DNA of 64,000 nucleotides from VAZQ01 sp963827585 (GTDB lineage Bacteria > Pseudomonadota > Alphaproteobacteria > Rhizobiales > Xanthobacteraceae): the NCBI GenBank assembly GCA_963827585.1, contig CAWHCK010000060.1, forward strand, positions 62,001 through 126,000, written 5' to 3'. The notes under the pieces were generated by a model. The model worked only from the letters and a program-made list of their open reading frames with translations. It was not told the origin of the DNA and ran no database searches. Numbering within the stretch: the first letter of the stretch is position 1; every line of letters begins with the position of its first letter. The position numbers and the translations under genes are program-made. Below, piece after piece: positions 19,784 to 30,014 of this stretch.

Positions 19784-20698
19784 TCAGCCTTTCCCCTGCG
19801 AGGGTTGCGGGCGCGTCACCAGGTAAATGCCGAAGGCGACCGGCAGGATCCCCACGAGGTCCGGCCAGGATACATGCTCGCCCAGAAGCAGCCACCCGAA
19901 CAGCATGCCCAGCGGCGGCATCAGGAAGTGATACGCGCTCGCCGCCGTCGCTCCGATCACGGTCAGCACGTGGAACCAGAGCAGAAAGCCAAGAACCGAA
20001 ACCAGCAGCGCGAGATAGGCGAGCGCGACGAGCAGACGCCAGCTCGGGACGACGTCGCCGACCGATTCGAAACCGAACGCGAACGGCATGAGCGCCAGAC
20101 CGCCGGCCAGGTTCTGCACGCCGTTGCCGATCCACAGCCCGCCCTTCGGTGCAAACCGCTTGAACAGGATCGTTCCGCCGGCGAGCGCCACCAGCGCGGC
20201 GACGGTGAAAGCGACCCCGATCGGACTATCGAGGCCGCTGGTGATCCTGCTCTCGACGATGAAGGCGACGCCACCGATGCCGAGCGCAAGTCCCGCCACC
20301 TTGCGCCATGTCATCCTCTCGCCCAGGAAGACCGCAGCGAGTACTGCCGTCAGTACCGGATTGGCGCTGACAATGAGGGCCGACAAACCGGCCGAGATGC
20401 TTCGCATCCCGACGTAGTTGAGCCCGAGATAGAGCGCGTTGTTGGCAACCCCGAGCAGGACGAGAGCGATCACGTCACGCCGGGCGAGCCGCCATGGTGC
20501 GCCGTAGACGGCTGCGGCGCCCAACATGATCCCGCCCGCGAGCAGAAACCGGGCCGTCAGCAGCAGCAATGGGGGACAGTCCGCCAGCGCAAGCTTTGCC
20601 ACCGCAAAGGCCGAGCTCCAGAGCAGGCAGAAAGCCGCGATCAGGAGCGGCAACGGGTCGACGGCGCTGGGTGCCGAAACACGAACCGCAAGGCGCAT
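19784..20698 (-). CDS. EamA/DMT-superfamily transporter
   Basis: A 304-residue drug/metabolite transporter with ten hydrophobic helices in two EamA repeats. Typical signatures are FCLLWSSAFAVAKLAL at the first helix, LGVANNALYLGLNYVG, ALIVSANPVLTAVLA, and in the second half LMPPLGMLFGWLLLGE. Substrate is unknown; such proteins often export amino acids or metabolites. The start at 20698 has AGGAG six bases upstream. It is divergently transcribed from a LysR-type regulator, a common regulator-exporter pairing. Confidence 0.88.
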   Translation of the reverse strand: MRLAVRVSAPSAVDPLPLLIAAFCLLWSSAFAVAKLALADCPPLLLLTARFLLAGGIMLGAAAVYGAPWRLARRDVIALVLLGVANNALYLGLNYVGMRSISAGLSALIVSANPVLTAVLAAVFLGERMTWRKVAGLALGIGGVAFIVESRITSGLDSPIGVAFTVAALVALAGGTILFKRFAPKGGLWIGNGVQNLAGGLALMPFAFGFESVGDVVPSWRLLVALAYLALLVSVLGFLLWFHVLTVIGATAASAYHFLMPPLGMLFGWLLLGEHVSWPDLVGILPVAFGIYLVTRPQPSQGKG

Positions 20699-20752
20699 GG
20701 GAGGTCTCCTTTGCGGGAGACGTAGGCGTTTCCCTTGCCATTTGGAAATTAA

Positions 20753-20762
20753 ATCATATGAT
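20753..20762. promoter_or_regulatory. candidate LysR operator, palindrome ATCATATGAT
   Basis: A perfect 10-bp palindrome in an AT-rich patch, inside the 100-bp gap between the divergent transporter and LysR gene. Position and symmetry fit a LysR-type binding site that would control both promoters. No binding data; the assignment is inference. Confidence 0.4.
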
Positions 20763-20798
20763 CCATATCAGTGGAAACCTAAATATACGGTATCGGCC

Positions 20799-21707
20799 AT
20801 GCTCGACCTCGACCTCTTGCGCAGCTTTGTCTCGGTGGTTGATGCGGGCGGCTTCACCCGGGCGGGCGAACGCGTTCACCGGACCCAATCCACGGTGAGC
20901 CAGCAGATCCGGCGGCTGGAGGAGACGTTCGGCCGCCCATTGCTCAATCGGAACGGAAAGCGCGTCACCCCGACCGATGAGGGCGAGCGGCTCCTCTCCT
21001 ACGCGCGGCGGATCATCTCGCTTGCCGAGGAAGCGCGCGACGTCGTCGCGCGGCCGGCAAGTGACGGCGTCGTGCGGCTCGGCATTCCGGAGGACTTCGC
21101 CGCCAATCGTCTGACCAAGGTGCTGTCCAAATTTGCCCGATCACGCCCCGGTCTGCGGCTCGATGTCCGCTGCGATCTGAGCATCAAGTTGCGCGGCGAT
21201 CTCGAACGTGGCGAGCTCGATCTCGCACTCATGAAGCGCGATGCGGGCGGCAACGGCGCGATTGCTGCCTGGCCGGAGAATCTCAATTGGGTTACCAGTC
21301 GCGACCATCCGATTGACCCGCGCCGCGAGCCCGTGCCGCTCGCCGTGTTCCCGCAGGGCTGCCTCTATCGCAACCGCGCCATCCATACGCTCGAGGCCGC
21401 CGGACGCGCTTGGCATATCGCGTATACCAGCCCAAACTTCGCGGGCATCCAAGCTGCGGTCTCCGCCGGCCTCGGCGTGAGCATCCTTCCCGATGTTGCA
21501 ATCCTCGCGGATCATCGCGCGCTGCGCGCCGAGGATGGATTTCCCTCCGTCAGCAATACCGAACTGGCGCTGGTGACGGCTCCCGAAGCCAGCCCGGCGA
21601 CCCTCCGCCTCGCTGACCTTCTCGCCGATTTCTGCAACGCAACCGAGCCGCGTGCCGGCGTGACGACCGCTCAATCCGCCAGGCAACGATCGGCTGCGAA
21701 AGCATAG
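20799..21707 (+). CDS. LysR-family transcriptional regulator
   Basis: A 302-residue regulator. The N-terminal winged helix-turn-helix is clear: LDLLRSFVSVVDAGGFTRAG, then the recognition region RTQSTVSQQIRRLE. The effector domain follows from about residue 90, beginning VRLGIPEDFA. The ATG at 20799 matches the standard LysR start. It is divergent from the DMT transporter gene across 100 bp and probably regulates it in response to a metabolite. Its 3' end overlaps the convergent pdeM-like gene by about 37 bp. Confidence 0.9.
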   Translation: MLDLDLLRSFVSVVDAGGFTRAGERVHRTQSTVSQQIRRLEETFGRPLLNRNGKRVTPTDEGERLLSYARRIISLAEEARDVVARPASDGVVRLGIPEDFAANRLTKVLSKFARSRPGLRLDVRCDLSIKLRGDLERGELDLALMKRDAGGNGAIAAWPENLNWVTSRDHPIDPRREPVPLAVFPQGCLYRNRAIHTLEAAGRAWHIAYTSPNFAGIQAAVSAGLGVSILPDVAILADHRALRAEDGFPSVSNTELALVTAPEASPATLRLADLLADFCNATEPRAGVTTAQSARQRSAAKA

Positions 21708-22401
21708 AGCCGCTTCTCGCCCAGCACGTGCGCGGTGAAGGCGAGCGTGCCGAAAACATCGACGAATGCGCGGTGGCGTACATTGAGGCCACCGGCATAG
21801 GCGCCGAAGGCCGGCATCACCAGGCGTCTGCCGTCGGTCGCGAAGCAGCGCCGGCTCACGGTGCGTCCGCGCCCGCTCACGCGCGCGACCGGATGCAGGT
21901 GACCGGCGACCTCACCTTCTGTGCCGGTCGGCGCATGACGAAAGGTCAGCGGGCCGATCGCCAGCGCGGCGCCGAAGCTGCCGCCGATGCCGTCGGGCGG
22001 GGCGGGATCATGGTTGCCGGCGATCCAGAATCCAATCACGCCCGCGTTGGAGGGCGGCGAGCGCCGCGCGATCGCTCGCCGCGATCCGATCCGGGCGCAT
22101 CGCCGTCGTGGAAGCTGTCGCCCAGCGCTACCACCACGCGTGGCGCATAGCGGGCGATGAGGAGCGCGAGCCGTGCCAGGGTCGCCGCGGTATCATAGGG
22201 CGGGAGCAGCACGCCGCGCGTGGCGAAGCTCGAGCCCTTCTCCAGATGCAGGTCCGCGACCGCCAGGATGCCCTCTTCGTTCCAGTAGAGCGCACCCTCG
22301 CAATCGGCGATGACCACGACCCCCGCGATGGCGACCTCCGCCGCCGCAGCTTGCCCCGCGTCCGATCCTCGCCGCCGTGCGATCGGCTCCGCACCCGTCA
22401 C
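21671..22401 (-). CDS. pdeM: ligase-associated DNA-damage-response endonuclease PdeM (two frameshifts)
   Basis: A calcineurin-like phosphoesterase of about 242 residues when two frameshifts are repaired. Metal motifs are AVADLHLEKGSSFA, VALGDSFHDGDA, then IAGNHDPAPP, and the late GHLHPVARV. Frame changes near 22084 (extra G after GCGCCC) and near 22029 (extra C within WIWIAGNHD). Net length is two bases over a multiple of three, as two single-base insertions predict. The GTG start overlaps the helicase stop (GTGA), so the genes form an operon. In this group PdeM acts with the Lhr-like helicase, an MBL exonuclease and an ATP-dependent ligase in DNA repair; all four are here. Confidence 0.82.
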
Positions 22402-25002
22402 CGCATCGCCTCCTTCACGAGTTCCGCCTCGGCCTGCGCCAACAGCTCTTCCGATGCCTCGCCCGAGACCAGCTCGCGGCCGATTTCGAGCATCACCGGC
22501 ACCGCCAGCGGCGAGACATGATCGAGCGCCTTGTGGATGATTCGGCCTTTGATGCGCGCGAGCATATCGCCCAGACGCCGAATGTCGAGGAGACCGGTCG
22601 CGGCGTCCGCGCGGGCCGCGCGCAGCAGGATGTGATCGGGTTGGTGACGGCGAAGCACGTCATAGACGAGATCGGTCGAGATGGTGAGTTCGCGGCGCGA
22701 CTTCTCCTTGCCGGGAAAACGGCGCTCGATCAGGCCCGCGATGATCGCGCAACTGCGGAAGGTACGCTTCATCAGCGCCGAATTCGGCGAGCCAGGCTTC
22801 GAGATCGTCGCCGAGCATGTCCTCGTCGAACAACGCCGAGAGCGACAATTCGCCACGCTCGATTTCTTGCGCAACGTTGCCGACCCCCCAGACCGCAACC
22901 GCATATTCATTGGCCACAAAGCCGAGCGGGCGAAGCCGCGCCCGTTCGAGCCGGCGTGTGAGCAACATGCCGAGTGTCTGGTGCGCAAGCCTGCCCTCGA
23001 ACGGGTAGCAAATCAGGTAGTGCTTGTTGGCGTGCGGGAAGGTCTCGACCAGCAATTGCTGCGGCCGTGGCACCGACGAGCGCCATTCCTGAATCTCCAA
23101 CCACTCGCGTACCTGATCGGGCAGCGGCCGCCAATCGTCACGATCGGAAACGATCTTTCTGACGCGATCCGCGAGGTAGGTCGAGAGCGGAAATTTTCCG
23201 CCCTCGTAGGACGGCACCTTGGGATCTTCCGCGCTCGCGCGTGAGACATAGACCTCGTCCTCGACCAGCGCCTCGTATTTCAAAATTTCGCCTGCGAAGA
23301 CGAAAGTGTCGCCCGGCACCAGCGTCTCGACGAAATACTCCTCGACTTCGCCGAGAATCCTCCCCCCGCGCGGGATCATCTTCGAGACGCGCGAGCGCAC
23401 GAGCCGCACCTTGAGCATGTCGGCTTCGACGATAGTGCCGACATTCATGCGGTAGCGTTGCGCAATCACGGGATGGCTGATGCGCCAGCGGCCGTCCTGG
23501 TCCTGCCTGATCTTGGCGAAACGATCGTAGGCTTTCAGCGCATAGCCGCCGGTGGCGACGAAATCGAGCACGGCGTCGAAGTCGGCGCGCGCCAAGCCGG
23601 CGTAGGGCTTGGCGCTCTTCACCTCGACATAGAGCTCATTGGCGAGGAACGGCGCGCCGCAGGCCGCGCCGAGCACGTGTTGCGCGAGCACGTCGAGCGC
23701 GCCGGTACGCGCCGCAGGCGTGTCCTGCGCGTTCTCCGCGATGGCGCCGAGCGCCGCCGTGCATTCCAGCACCTCGAAGCGGTTCGCGGGGATGAGCACG
23801 CCTTTCGAGGGCTCGTCCATGCGGTGATTGGCACGCCCGATGCGCTGCAAGAGGCGCGAAGCACCCTTGGGCGCGCCGACATTGACGACGAGATCGACGT
23901 CGCCCCAGTCGATGCCGAGATCGAGCGACGAGGTGGCGACGACCGCGCGCAGCCGGCCATCCGCCATTGCCGCCTCGACCTTGCGGCGCTGTGCCACGTC
24001 GAGCGAGCCATGATGGAGCGCGATCGCGAGCAAATCGTCGTTGATGCGCCACAGCTCCTGAAAGATGCTTTCGGCTTGGCTGCGGGTATTGACGAAGACG
24101 AGCGTCGTCTTGTGGCGCTTGACCAGCTCGTAAATCTCATCGAGCGCGTGGCGGGCGGAATGCCCGGCCCAGGGCAAACGCTCGGCGGTATCGAGCATGG
24201 TCACGTCGGGCATCGCGCCGCCTTCCGCGACGACGAGGTCGGCCAACGCCGCCCCGTGCTCAGGCTGCGGCACGAGAAAGCGCCGCAGCTCGTCGGGCTC
24301 GGCGACGGTAGCGGAAAGCCCGACGCTGGTAAGGTCGGGAGCGAGCATGAACAGGCGCGCCAAGCCAAGCGAAAGCAGATCGCCGCGCTTCGACGTGACC
24401 AGCGCATGCAGCTCGTCGAGCACGATTCGTTTGAGCGACCCGAACAGATAAGGCGCATCGGGCGACGCCAGGATGAGCGCGAGCTGCTCGGGCGTGGTGA
24501 GCAGGATCTGGGGGGGATCGCGGCGCTGGCGCTGGCGCTTCGATGCCGGCGTGTCGCTGGTGCGGGTCTCGATGCGGACCGGCAGTCCCATCTCGGCGAC
24601 CGGCCGCTCCAGGTTGCGCGCGATGTCGACTGCGAGCGCCTTGAGCGGGGAAATGTAGAGCGTATGCAGCCCGCCTTCGCGGCAGATGCCGCTGCCGGTG
24701 GAGATGAGTCGGCGCGATCTCGGCGGGGCCTGTTGCTGGCTGTGCTGCTCTTCAGACCGTAGAGATGAAGTCGACCCAACTCGCGCGGCCGCGCTGAGCT
24801 CCACCAGGCTCGGCAAGAACCCAGCGAGCGTCTTGCCCGCTCCCGTCGGCGCAATCAGCAGGACGCACCGACCCGCCCGCGCGTTCGACAGGAGTTCGAG
24901 CTGGTGCGCGCGCGGGACCCAGCCGCGGCTGGCGAACCAGCGCAGAAACGGCTCGGGCAGAAGCGAAGTCGTCTCGAGCGGCTTCTGAACGTTCATGCCC
25001 AT
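22398..25002 (-). CDS. ligase-associated DNA-damage-response DEXH-box helicase (Lhr-like; one frameshift)
   Basis: A superfamily 2 helicase of about 867 residues after repair. Motif I is LLIAPTGAGKTLAGFLPS, motif Ia lies in TLYISPLKALAVDIARNLE, motif II is VLDELHALV (DELH), motif III is VGLSATV, and motif VI is QRIGRANHRMDEP. The Lhr winged-helix and DEAD-assoc regions follow. Near 22782 the frame shifts between WLAE and SALMKRTF; removing one T restores the C-terminus, which includes CAIIAGLIERRFPGKEK. About 40 unusual residues (Ser/Gln/Arg-rich, near residues 75-113; bases about 24660-24790) interrupt the domain between motifs I and Ia. It is divergent from the exonuclease-ligase pair. Confidence 0.86.
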
Positions 25003-25037
25003 CTGTCATCGCGCCATTTACATCATATCTCAAGGCC

Positions 25038-26084
25038 ATGCGACCCACGGACATTCTCCTGCCGACGCCCGCCGGCGTGTGCTGCAAGACCGGCGGCTTC
25101 CATATCGATCCCACCCGGCCGGTGGACAAAGCCGTGATCACGCACGGCCATTCGGACCATGCGCGCGCGGGCCACGGCTCCGTGCTCGCCACGCAGGAGA
25201 CCCTCGACCTGATGCGGCTGCGCTATGGCGAGGGCTTCGCCGGCGCGACCCAGGCGATCCGCTACGGCGAGGCCGTCGCGCTGGGCGGCACGCGCGTGAC
25301 GTTCCATCCGGCCGGGCACGTGCTCGGCTCGGCGCAGGTCGCGGTCGAGGCAAACGGCCTGCGCGTCGTCGCCTCGGGCGACTACAAGAACGTAGTTGAT
25401 CCTACCTGCGCAGCGTTCGAGCTCGTGCGGTGCGACGTATTCATCACCGAGGCCACGTTCGGCCTTCCGGTCTTTCGCCATGGCAACCCGGACGCCGAGA
25501 TCGCGAAGCTCCTGCGTTCCGTCGCGCTTTTCCCCGAGCGCGCCCATCTGGTCGGCGCCTATTCGCTCGGCAAGGCGCAGCGCCTGATCGCGCTCATCCG
25601 TAAGGCCGGATACGACAAGCCGATCTACCTCCACGGCGCGATGGAGAAGATCACCCGCTATTACATGGGGCGCGGCATTGATCTCGGGCGGATTGAGCCG
25701 GCGCGCACGGCGAAGAAGGCGGAGCTTGCCGGCGCCATCACGCTCTGTCCGCCGTCGGCCCTGAAGGAATTGTGGTCGCGACGTTTTCCCGATCCGGTGA
25801 CCTGCTTTGCCTCGGGATGGATGCGGGTGCGCGCGCGGGCGCGTCAGCACCTGGTCGAATTGCCGCTGGTGATTTCCGATCACGCCGACTGGGACGGCCT
25901 CACCGCGACCATCGCAGCGACCGGCGCGTCGGAAGTCTGGGTCACCCACGGTCAAGAGGACGCGCTGGTGCACTGGAGCGTAACGCACGGATTGCAGGCA
26001 CGGCCGCTGGATATCGTCGGCTACGGCGACGAGGACGAGACCGACGGCGTGACCGACAATACCGGTGCCGGCGAGGCGTCATGA
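25038..26084 (+). CDS. ligase-associated DNA-damage-response exonuclease (MBL fold)
   Basis: A 348-residue metallo-beta-lactamase/beta-CASP type nuclease. The metal-binding signature THGHSDHARAGH is near residue 35, followed by HPAGHVLGSAQV, VASGDYKN (Asp ligand) and SDHADWDGL near the C-terminus. In this conserved neighbourhood it processes DNA ends for the ATP-dependent ligase whose ATG overlaps its stop (ATGA). The 35-bp gap to the divergent helicase must hold both start regions. A short acidic/polar tail follows the last domain. Confidence 0.9.
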   Translation: MRPTDILLPTPAGVCCKTGGFHIDPTRPVDKAVITHGHSDHARAGHGSVLATQETLDLMRLRYGEGFAGATQAIRYGEAVALGGTRVTFHPAGHVLGSAQVAVEANGLRVVASGDYKNVVDPTCAAFELVRCDVFITEATFGLPVFRHGNPDAEIAKLLRSVALFPERAHLVGAYSLGKAQRLIALIRKAGYDKPIYLHGAMEKITRYYMGRGIDLGRIEPARTAKKAELAGAITLCPPSALKELWSRRFPDPVTCFASGWMRVRARARQHLVELPLVISDHADWDGLTATIAATGASEVWVTHGQEDALVHWSVTHGLQARPLDIVGYGDEDETDGVTDNTGAGEAS

Positions 26085-27835
26085 ACCGCTTCGCCGAATT
26101 GCTCGACCGCCTCGCCTACGAACCCGGCCGCAACAACAAGCTCCGGCTGATGACGGACTATTTCCGAAGCACACCCGACCCCGAGCGCGGCTTCGCGCTC
26201 GCGGCGCTCACGGGCGCGCTCTCGTTTCAGCATGCGAAGCCGGGCATGATCCGCGCACTGATCGCGGAGCGTACGGATCCGGTGCTGTTCGAGCTGTCCT
26301 ACGACTATGTAGGTGACCTCTCCGAGACCGTCGCGCTGATGTGGAACGCCGGCGATCGGTTCGCCTCATCCCAGGCAGGGCTTACACCCTCCCACCCCGC
26401 CGGCGCAGGGTTGCCGGAGGGCGATGGTGACAATTCGAGAGAGAACGGCGAGTTGACGCTGTCCTCGGTCGTCACCGCCCTCTCCTCCCTCGGCAAATCC
26501 GACTTGCCCGCGCAGCTGGCGCGCTGGCTCGATCAACTCGACGAGACCGGCCGCTGGGCGCTGCTCAAGCTCGTCACCGGAGGATTGCGTATCGGCGTCT
26601 CGGCGCGGCTTGCGAAGACTGCGGCCGCCGCGCTCGGCGACAAGGACCTACACGAGGTCGAGCTGATCTGGCCAAGCCTGCGGCTGCCCTATGTCGAATT
26701 GTTCGCCTGGCTGGAAGGCCGCGGCGACAAGCCGGCAAGCCGCGATCCTGCGCCCTTCCGACCGGCAATGCTCGCCCATGCGATCGAGGGCGGCGATCTG
26801 AGCGCGCTCGATCCGACGGAATTCCTGGGGGAATGGAAATGGGACGGCATTCGCGTCCAAGCGGTCGCAGGCAAAGGGCCAGACGGCCGGCTGGTTGCGC
26901 GGCTCTACTCCCGCACCGGCGAGGATATTTCGCGCAGCTTTCCCGACCTGATAGCCGCCTTGCAGGTGCCAGGCGCGATCGACGGCGAATTGCTGATCGT
27001 ACGCGACGGCCGGGTGCAAAGCTTCAACGTGCTCCAGCAGCGGCTCAACCGCAAAGCCGTCAACGCCAAATTGCTGGCCGAATTTCCCGCGCATCTGCGC
27101 GCCTACGACCTGCTGGTCGACGGCGAGGAGGACTTGCGCGAGCGCCCGTTCGCCGAGCGGCGCGCGCGGCTGGAAACGTTCATCGCGCGCTTCCGAACAC
27201 CGCGGGTCGATCTCTCGCCTCTGGTGCCATTCACGACTTGGGATGAGCTCGCCGTCGCGCGCAAGAATCCCGCTGCCGCTGGCGCGGGCGCCGATGCCGA
27301 AGCGGTCGAAGGGATCATGCTCAAGCGCCGCGACGCGCCGTACTTGCCCGGCCGCCCCAAGGGCCCGTGGTGGAAGTGGAAGCGCGATCCATTCATTGTC
27401 GATGCGGTGCTGATGTACGCACAACGCGGCCACGGCAAGCGCTCGTCCTACTATTCCGATTATACCTTCGGGGTCTGGACCAAGGGTGAGGAGGGCGACG
27501 AGCTGGTTCCGGTCGGCAAGGCCTATTTCGGCTTCACCGACGAGGAGCTCGTCCAGATCGATCGCTATGTCCGCCGCAACACCGTGGAGCGCTTCGGCCC
27601 GGTCCGTGAGGTGGTGCACACGGCCGAGCAGGGTCTGGTGCTCGAGGTCGCCTTCGAGGGATTGCAGCGCTCGACGCGGCACAAATCGGGCGTCGCCATG
27701 CGCTTTCCTCGCATCAACCGGCTAAGGTGGGACAAGTCGCCGCGCGAGGCCGATCGATTGGAAACGCTCGAACGGATGCTGGAAAAGACCGAGAGCGAGC
27801 GCGCCATGGCTGCCGTCGCGAATCGTGCAACGTGA
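26081..27835 (+). CDS. ATP-dependent DNA ligase (damage-response type)
   Basis: A 584-residue ligase. The adenylation site is in GEWKWDGIRVQAV (catalytic Lys of KxDG-like KWDG), with downstream nucleotidyltransferase motifs including DGELLIVRDG and EGIMLKRRDAPY, then GPWWKWKRDP and the OB-fold. It matches the ligase family found with the Lhr-like helicase, PdeM and MBL exonuclease. Between VALMW and LSSVVTALSSLGK (about residues 89-125) there is an extra Ser/Gly/Pro-rich segment that carries an imperfect palindrome at DNA level. The ATG at 26081 overlaps the exonuclease stop. Confidence 0.92.
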   Translation: MNRFAELLDRLAYEPGRNNKLRLMTDYFRSTPDPERGFALAALTGALSFQHAKPGMIRALIAERTDPVLFELSYDYVGDLSETVALMWNAGDRFASSQAGLTPSHPAGAGLPEGDGDNSRENGELTLSSVVTALSSLGKSDLPAQLARWLDQLDETGRWALLKLVTGGLRIGVSARLAKTAAAALGDKDLHEVELIWPSLRLPYVELFAWLEGRGDKPASRDPAPFRPAMLAHAIEGGDLSALDPTEFLGEWKWDGIRVQAVAGKGPDGRLVARLYSRTGEDISRSFPDLIAALQVPGAIDGELLIVRDGRVQSFNVLQQRLNRKAVNAKLLAEFPAHLRAYDLLVDGEEDLRERPFAERRARLETFIARFRTPRVDLSPLVPFTTWDELAVARKNPAAAGAGADAEAVEGIMLKRRDAPYLPGRPKGPWWKWKRDPFIVDAVLMYAQRGHGKRSSYYSDYTFGVWTKGEEGDELVPVGKAYFGFTDEELVQIDRYVRRNTVERFGPVREVVHTAEQGLVLEVAFEGLQRSTRHKSGVAMRFPRINRLRWDKSPREADRLETLERMLEKTESERAMAAVANRAT

Positions 27836-27847
27836 TAGGATGATTCC

Positions 27848-28147
27848 ATGAGCATGCCGACACGGAAACCGGACGCCGATAACTACGTCAGCCGCTTCTT
27901 CGGCGGGCCGCCTCTATCGGTGATCTTTCGGCTGATCCTGCTGTCGATTCTGATCGGCGTTATTCTCGAAGTGCTCGGGCTCGATCCCTGGAACATCATC
28001 GACAGCCTGAGGAGTCTCGTCCTGCGCATCTGGGATATGGGCTTCGACGCAGTGCGCTGGTTGTGGCGCTATCTCCTTCTGGGTGCCGCGGTGGTGGTGC
28101 CGATCTGGCTGATCGTGCGGCTCATGCGCGTGGCCAAAGAGCGATGA
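27848..28147 (+). CDS. DUF6460 small membrane protein
   Basis: A 99-residue protein with two hydrophobic segments (LSVIFRLILLSILIGVILEV and YLLLGAAVVVPIWLIVRLM) and the conserved GLDPWNII loop between them. I recognise the DUF6460 pattern common in Rhizobiales; function is unknown. It follows the ligase gene by 12 bp on the same strand and may be co-transcribed with it. Confidence 0.75.
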   Translation: MSMPTRKPDADNYVSRFFGGPPLSVIFRLILLSILIGVILEVLGLDPWNIIDSLRSLVLRIWDMGFDAVRWLWRYLLLGAAVVVPIWLIVRLMRVAKER

Positions 28148-28281
28148 TTGCCGAGTTCGCTACCCACGTGCGTCGCCCGCGGGCGTGACCCCGTAGGCCC
28201 CAATCAAGGTCCCCTTGGTAGGCAGCGGCCGCGAAAGCGGACGATCCAGTCATCACGCGGCCACGAGCAGGATCGGCCCCG

Positions 28282-29611
28282 ATGGACTCGTCTCCCGCCC
28301 CCGCATCATCGGTCGTCACCAACGCCCGCGTCTTTGCCATCGCCGGCCCGGCGATGGTCGCCAATCTCACGACCCCGCTCCTTGGGATCGTTGGCACTGC
28401 AGCGATTGGACGGCTCGGCGAGGCGCATCTCCTCGGCGGCGTTGCCTTGTCGGCCGTCGTGTTCGATTGCGTCTACTGGCTATTTGGCTTCTTGCGCATG
28501 GGAACGGTGGCACTGACCGCGCAGGCGCTCGGCGCAAACGACCCGGTCGAGCAGCGCGCCGTCCTCCTGACGGGCGCTGCTGATCGCCGCCGTAATCGGC
28601 TTGCTGCTGGTTACGCTGCAGGCGCCGCTTGCCGGCGCGATTTATCGCGTATTGGGCGGCGGCGAGACAGTGCGCGCGGCGGCCGAAACCTATTTCTTCG
28701 TGCGCATCTGGTCGGCGCCCTGTGCACTTGCCAATTTTGCCCTGCTCGGGTGGCTGATCGGGATCGCGCGGGCAGGAACGGCGCTCGCGCTGCAGATCGC
28801 CATCAATGTCGTCAATATGGTGGCGACCGTGTTGCTCGTGCTCGTGTTCGACTACGGCATCGCCGGCGCTGCGCTGGGCGCGGTCCTGGCGGAAGTCACG
28901 GGTCTGGTGATCGGTCTTGGCATCGCATGGCGGCTCGCGGGCGGACAATTCGGAGCCGACGCGCGCACCGTGCTTCGTCGTGACCGGCTGGTGCGCATGC
29001 TGGCGGTCAACCGCGACATCATGATCCGCACTGCGGCGCTGATCGCGGCCTTTGTGTTCTTCACCGCGCAGGGTGCGCGCACCGGCACCGCCGCGCTCGC
29101 GGCCAACTCGGTGCTGCACAATTTCATCCTGATCGGCAGCTTCTTTCTTGACGGCATGGCGACTGCCGCCGAGCAGCTCTGCGGCCGCGCGGCTGGAGCA
29201 GGTGACCGCTCGGCCTTCGTCGGGGCGACACGGCGCGTGCTCGCCTGGGGCTTTCTTTTTGGAGCGGCGACGACGGCCGTGCTACTCATGTTGGGCGGCC
29301 CTCTCATCGACACAATGACGACGAGCACCGAGGTGCGCCAAGCTGCCCGCGAATTTACGCTGCTCGCCGCCCTCGCGCCGGTCATGGGCGTGCTGGCCTA
29401 CACTTTCGACGGTATCTATATCGGCGCGGCCTGGGCACGCGACATGCGCAACCTGATGCTTGCGGCGCTGGCGATCTATCTTGCGAGCTGGTGGGCGCTG
29501 CAAGGCTATGGCAACACAGGTCTGTGGATCGCGCTCCTGGTGTTCCTCGCCTCCCGCGGCATGTTGCAGGCGGCGCGATATCCGAAGCTCATGTCCGTCA
29601 CGTTCAAATAG
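28282..29611 (+). CDS. MATE-family efflux transporter, DinF-like (one frameshift near 28578)
   Basis: A multidrug and toxin extrusion family protein of about 442 residues after repair, with twelve predicted helices. N-terminal signature: AIAGPAMVANLTTPLLGIVGT, and later YFFVRIWSAPCALANFALLG. Near 28578 the frame shifts between RAVLLTGA and LLIAAVIGLLLV; net length is one base over a multiple of three. Helices read cleanly on both sides, so the gene may be intact in the organism. MATE proteins expel cationic compounds with Na+ or H+ coupling. The 134 bp upstream hold no gene. Confidence 0.82.
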
Positions 29612-29710
29612 AGAGATTCTAAGTGCGGACGGTCCGCCGCGACTGGTGGCGGCCGCGTATCGCGCCTAAATGTGTCGAATCGAGAGCACCTCCGACCAAG
29701 CAGGACGCCC

Positions 29711-30004
29711 ATGCCTACGTCGCAAGCCCACGTCCCCACCGTCTCCGCCAGTCGTTACTTGCAGCAGGTCTGCAAGCATTGGAGCCACAAGTTCGCAGTG
29801 GAGTTCACCCCGGAGAAAGGTCGCATCCCCTTCACCGACGGGCGCGTCTGCAATTTGGAAGCATCCGCCGACGCGCTCACGCTACACGCCGAAGCGCCCG
29901 ATGAGGAAGCGCTTGAACGGCTGCAACGCGTCGTGGTGGACCACGTCAAGCGGTTTGCATTCCGCGAGGACCTGGGCGTCATCCAGTGGATGCGGACGAC
30001 TTGA
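29711..30004 (+). CDS. DUF2218 family protein
   Basis: A 97-residue DUF2218 protein. Recognisable features are ASRYLQQVCKHWSHKF near the N-terminus and the C-terminal FREDLGVIQW. The family is small, cytoplasmic and of unknown biochemical role, often near iron or siderophore genes elsewhere; nothing here supports that link. The ATG at 29711 has AGGA five bases upstream. It converges with pyrD across 10 bp. Confidence 0.82.
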   Translation: MPTSQAHVPTVSASRYLQQVCKHWSHKFAVEFTPEKGRIPFTDGRVCNLEASADALTLHAEAPDEEALERLQRVVVDHVKRFAFREDLGVIQWMRTT

Positions 30005-30014
30005 TGGCGCCGCA

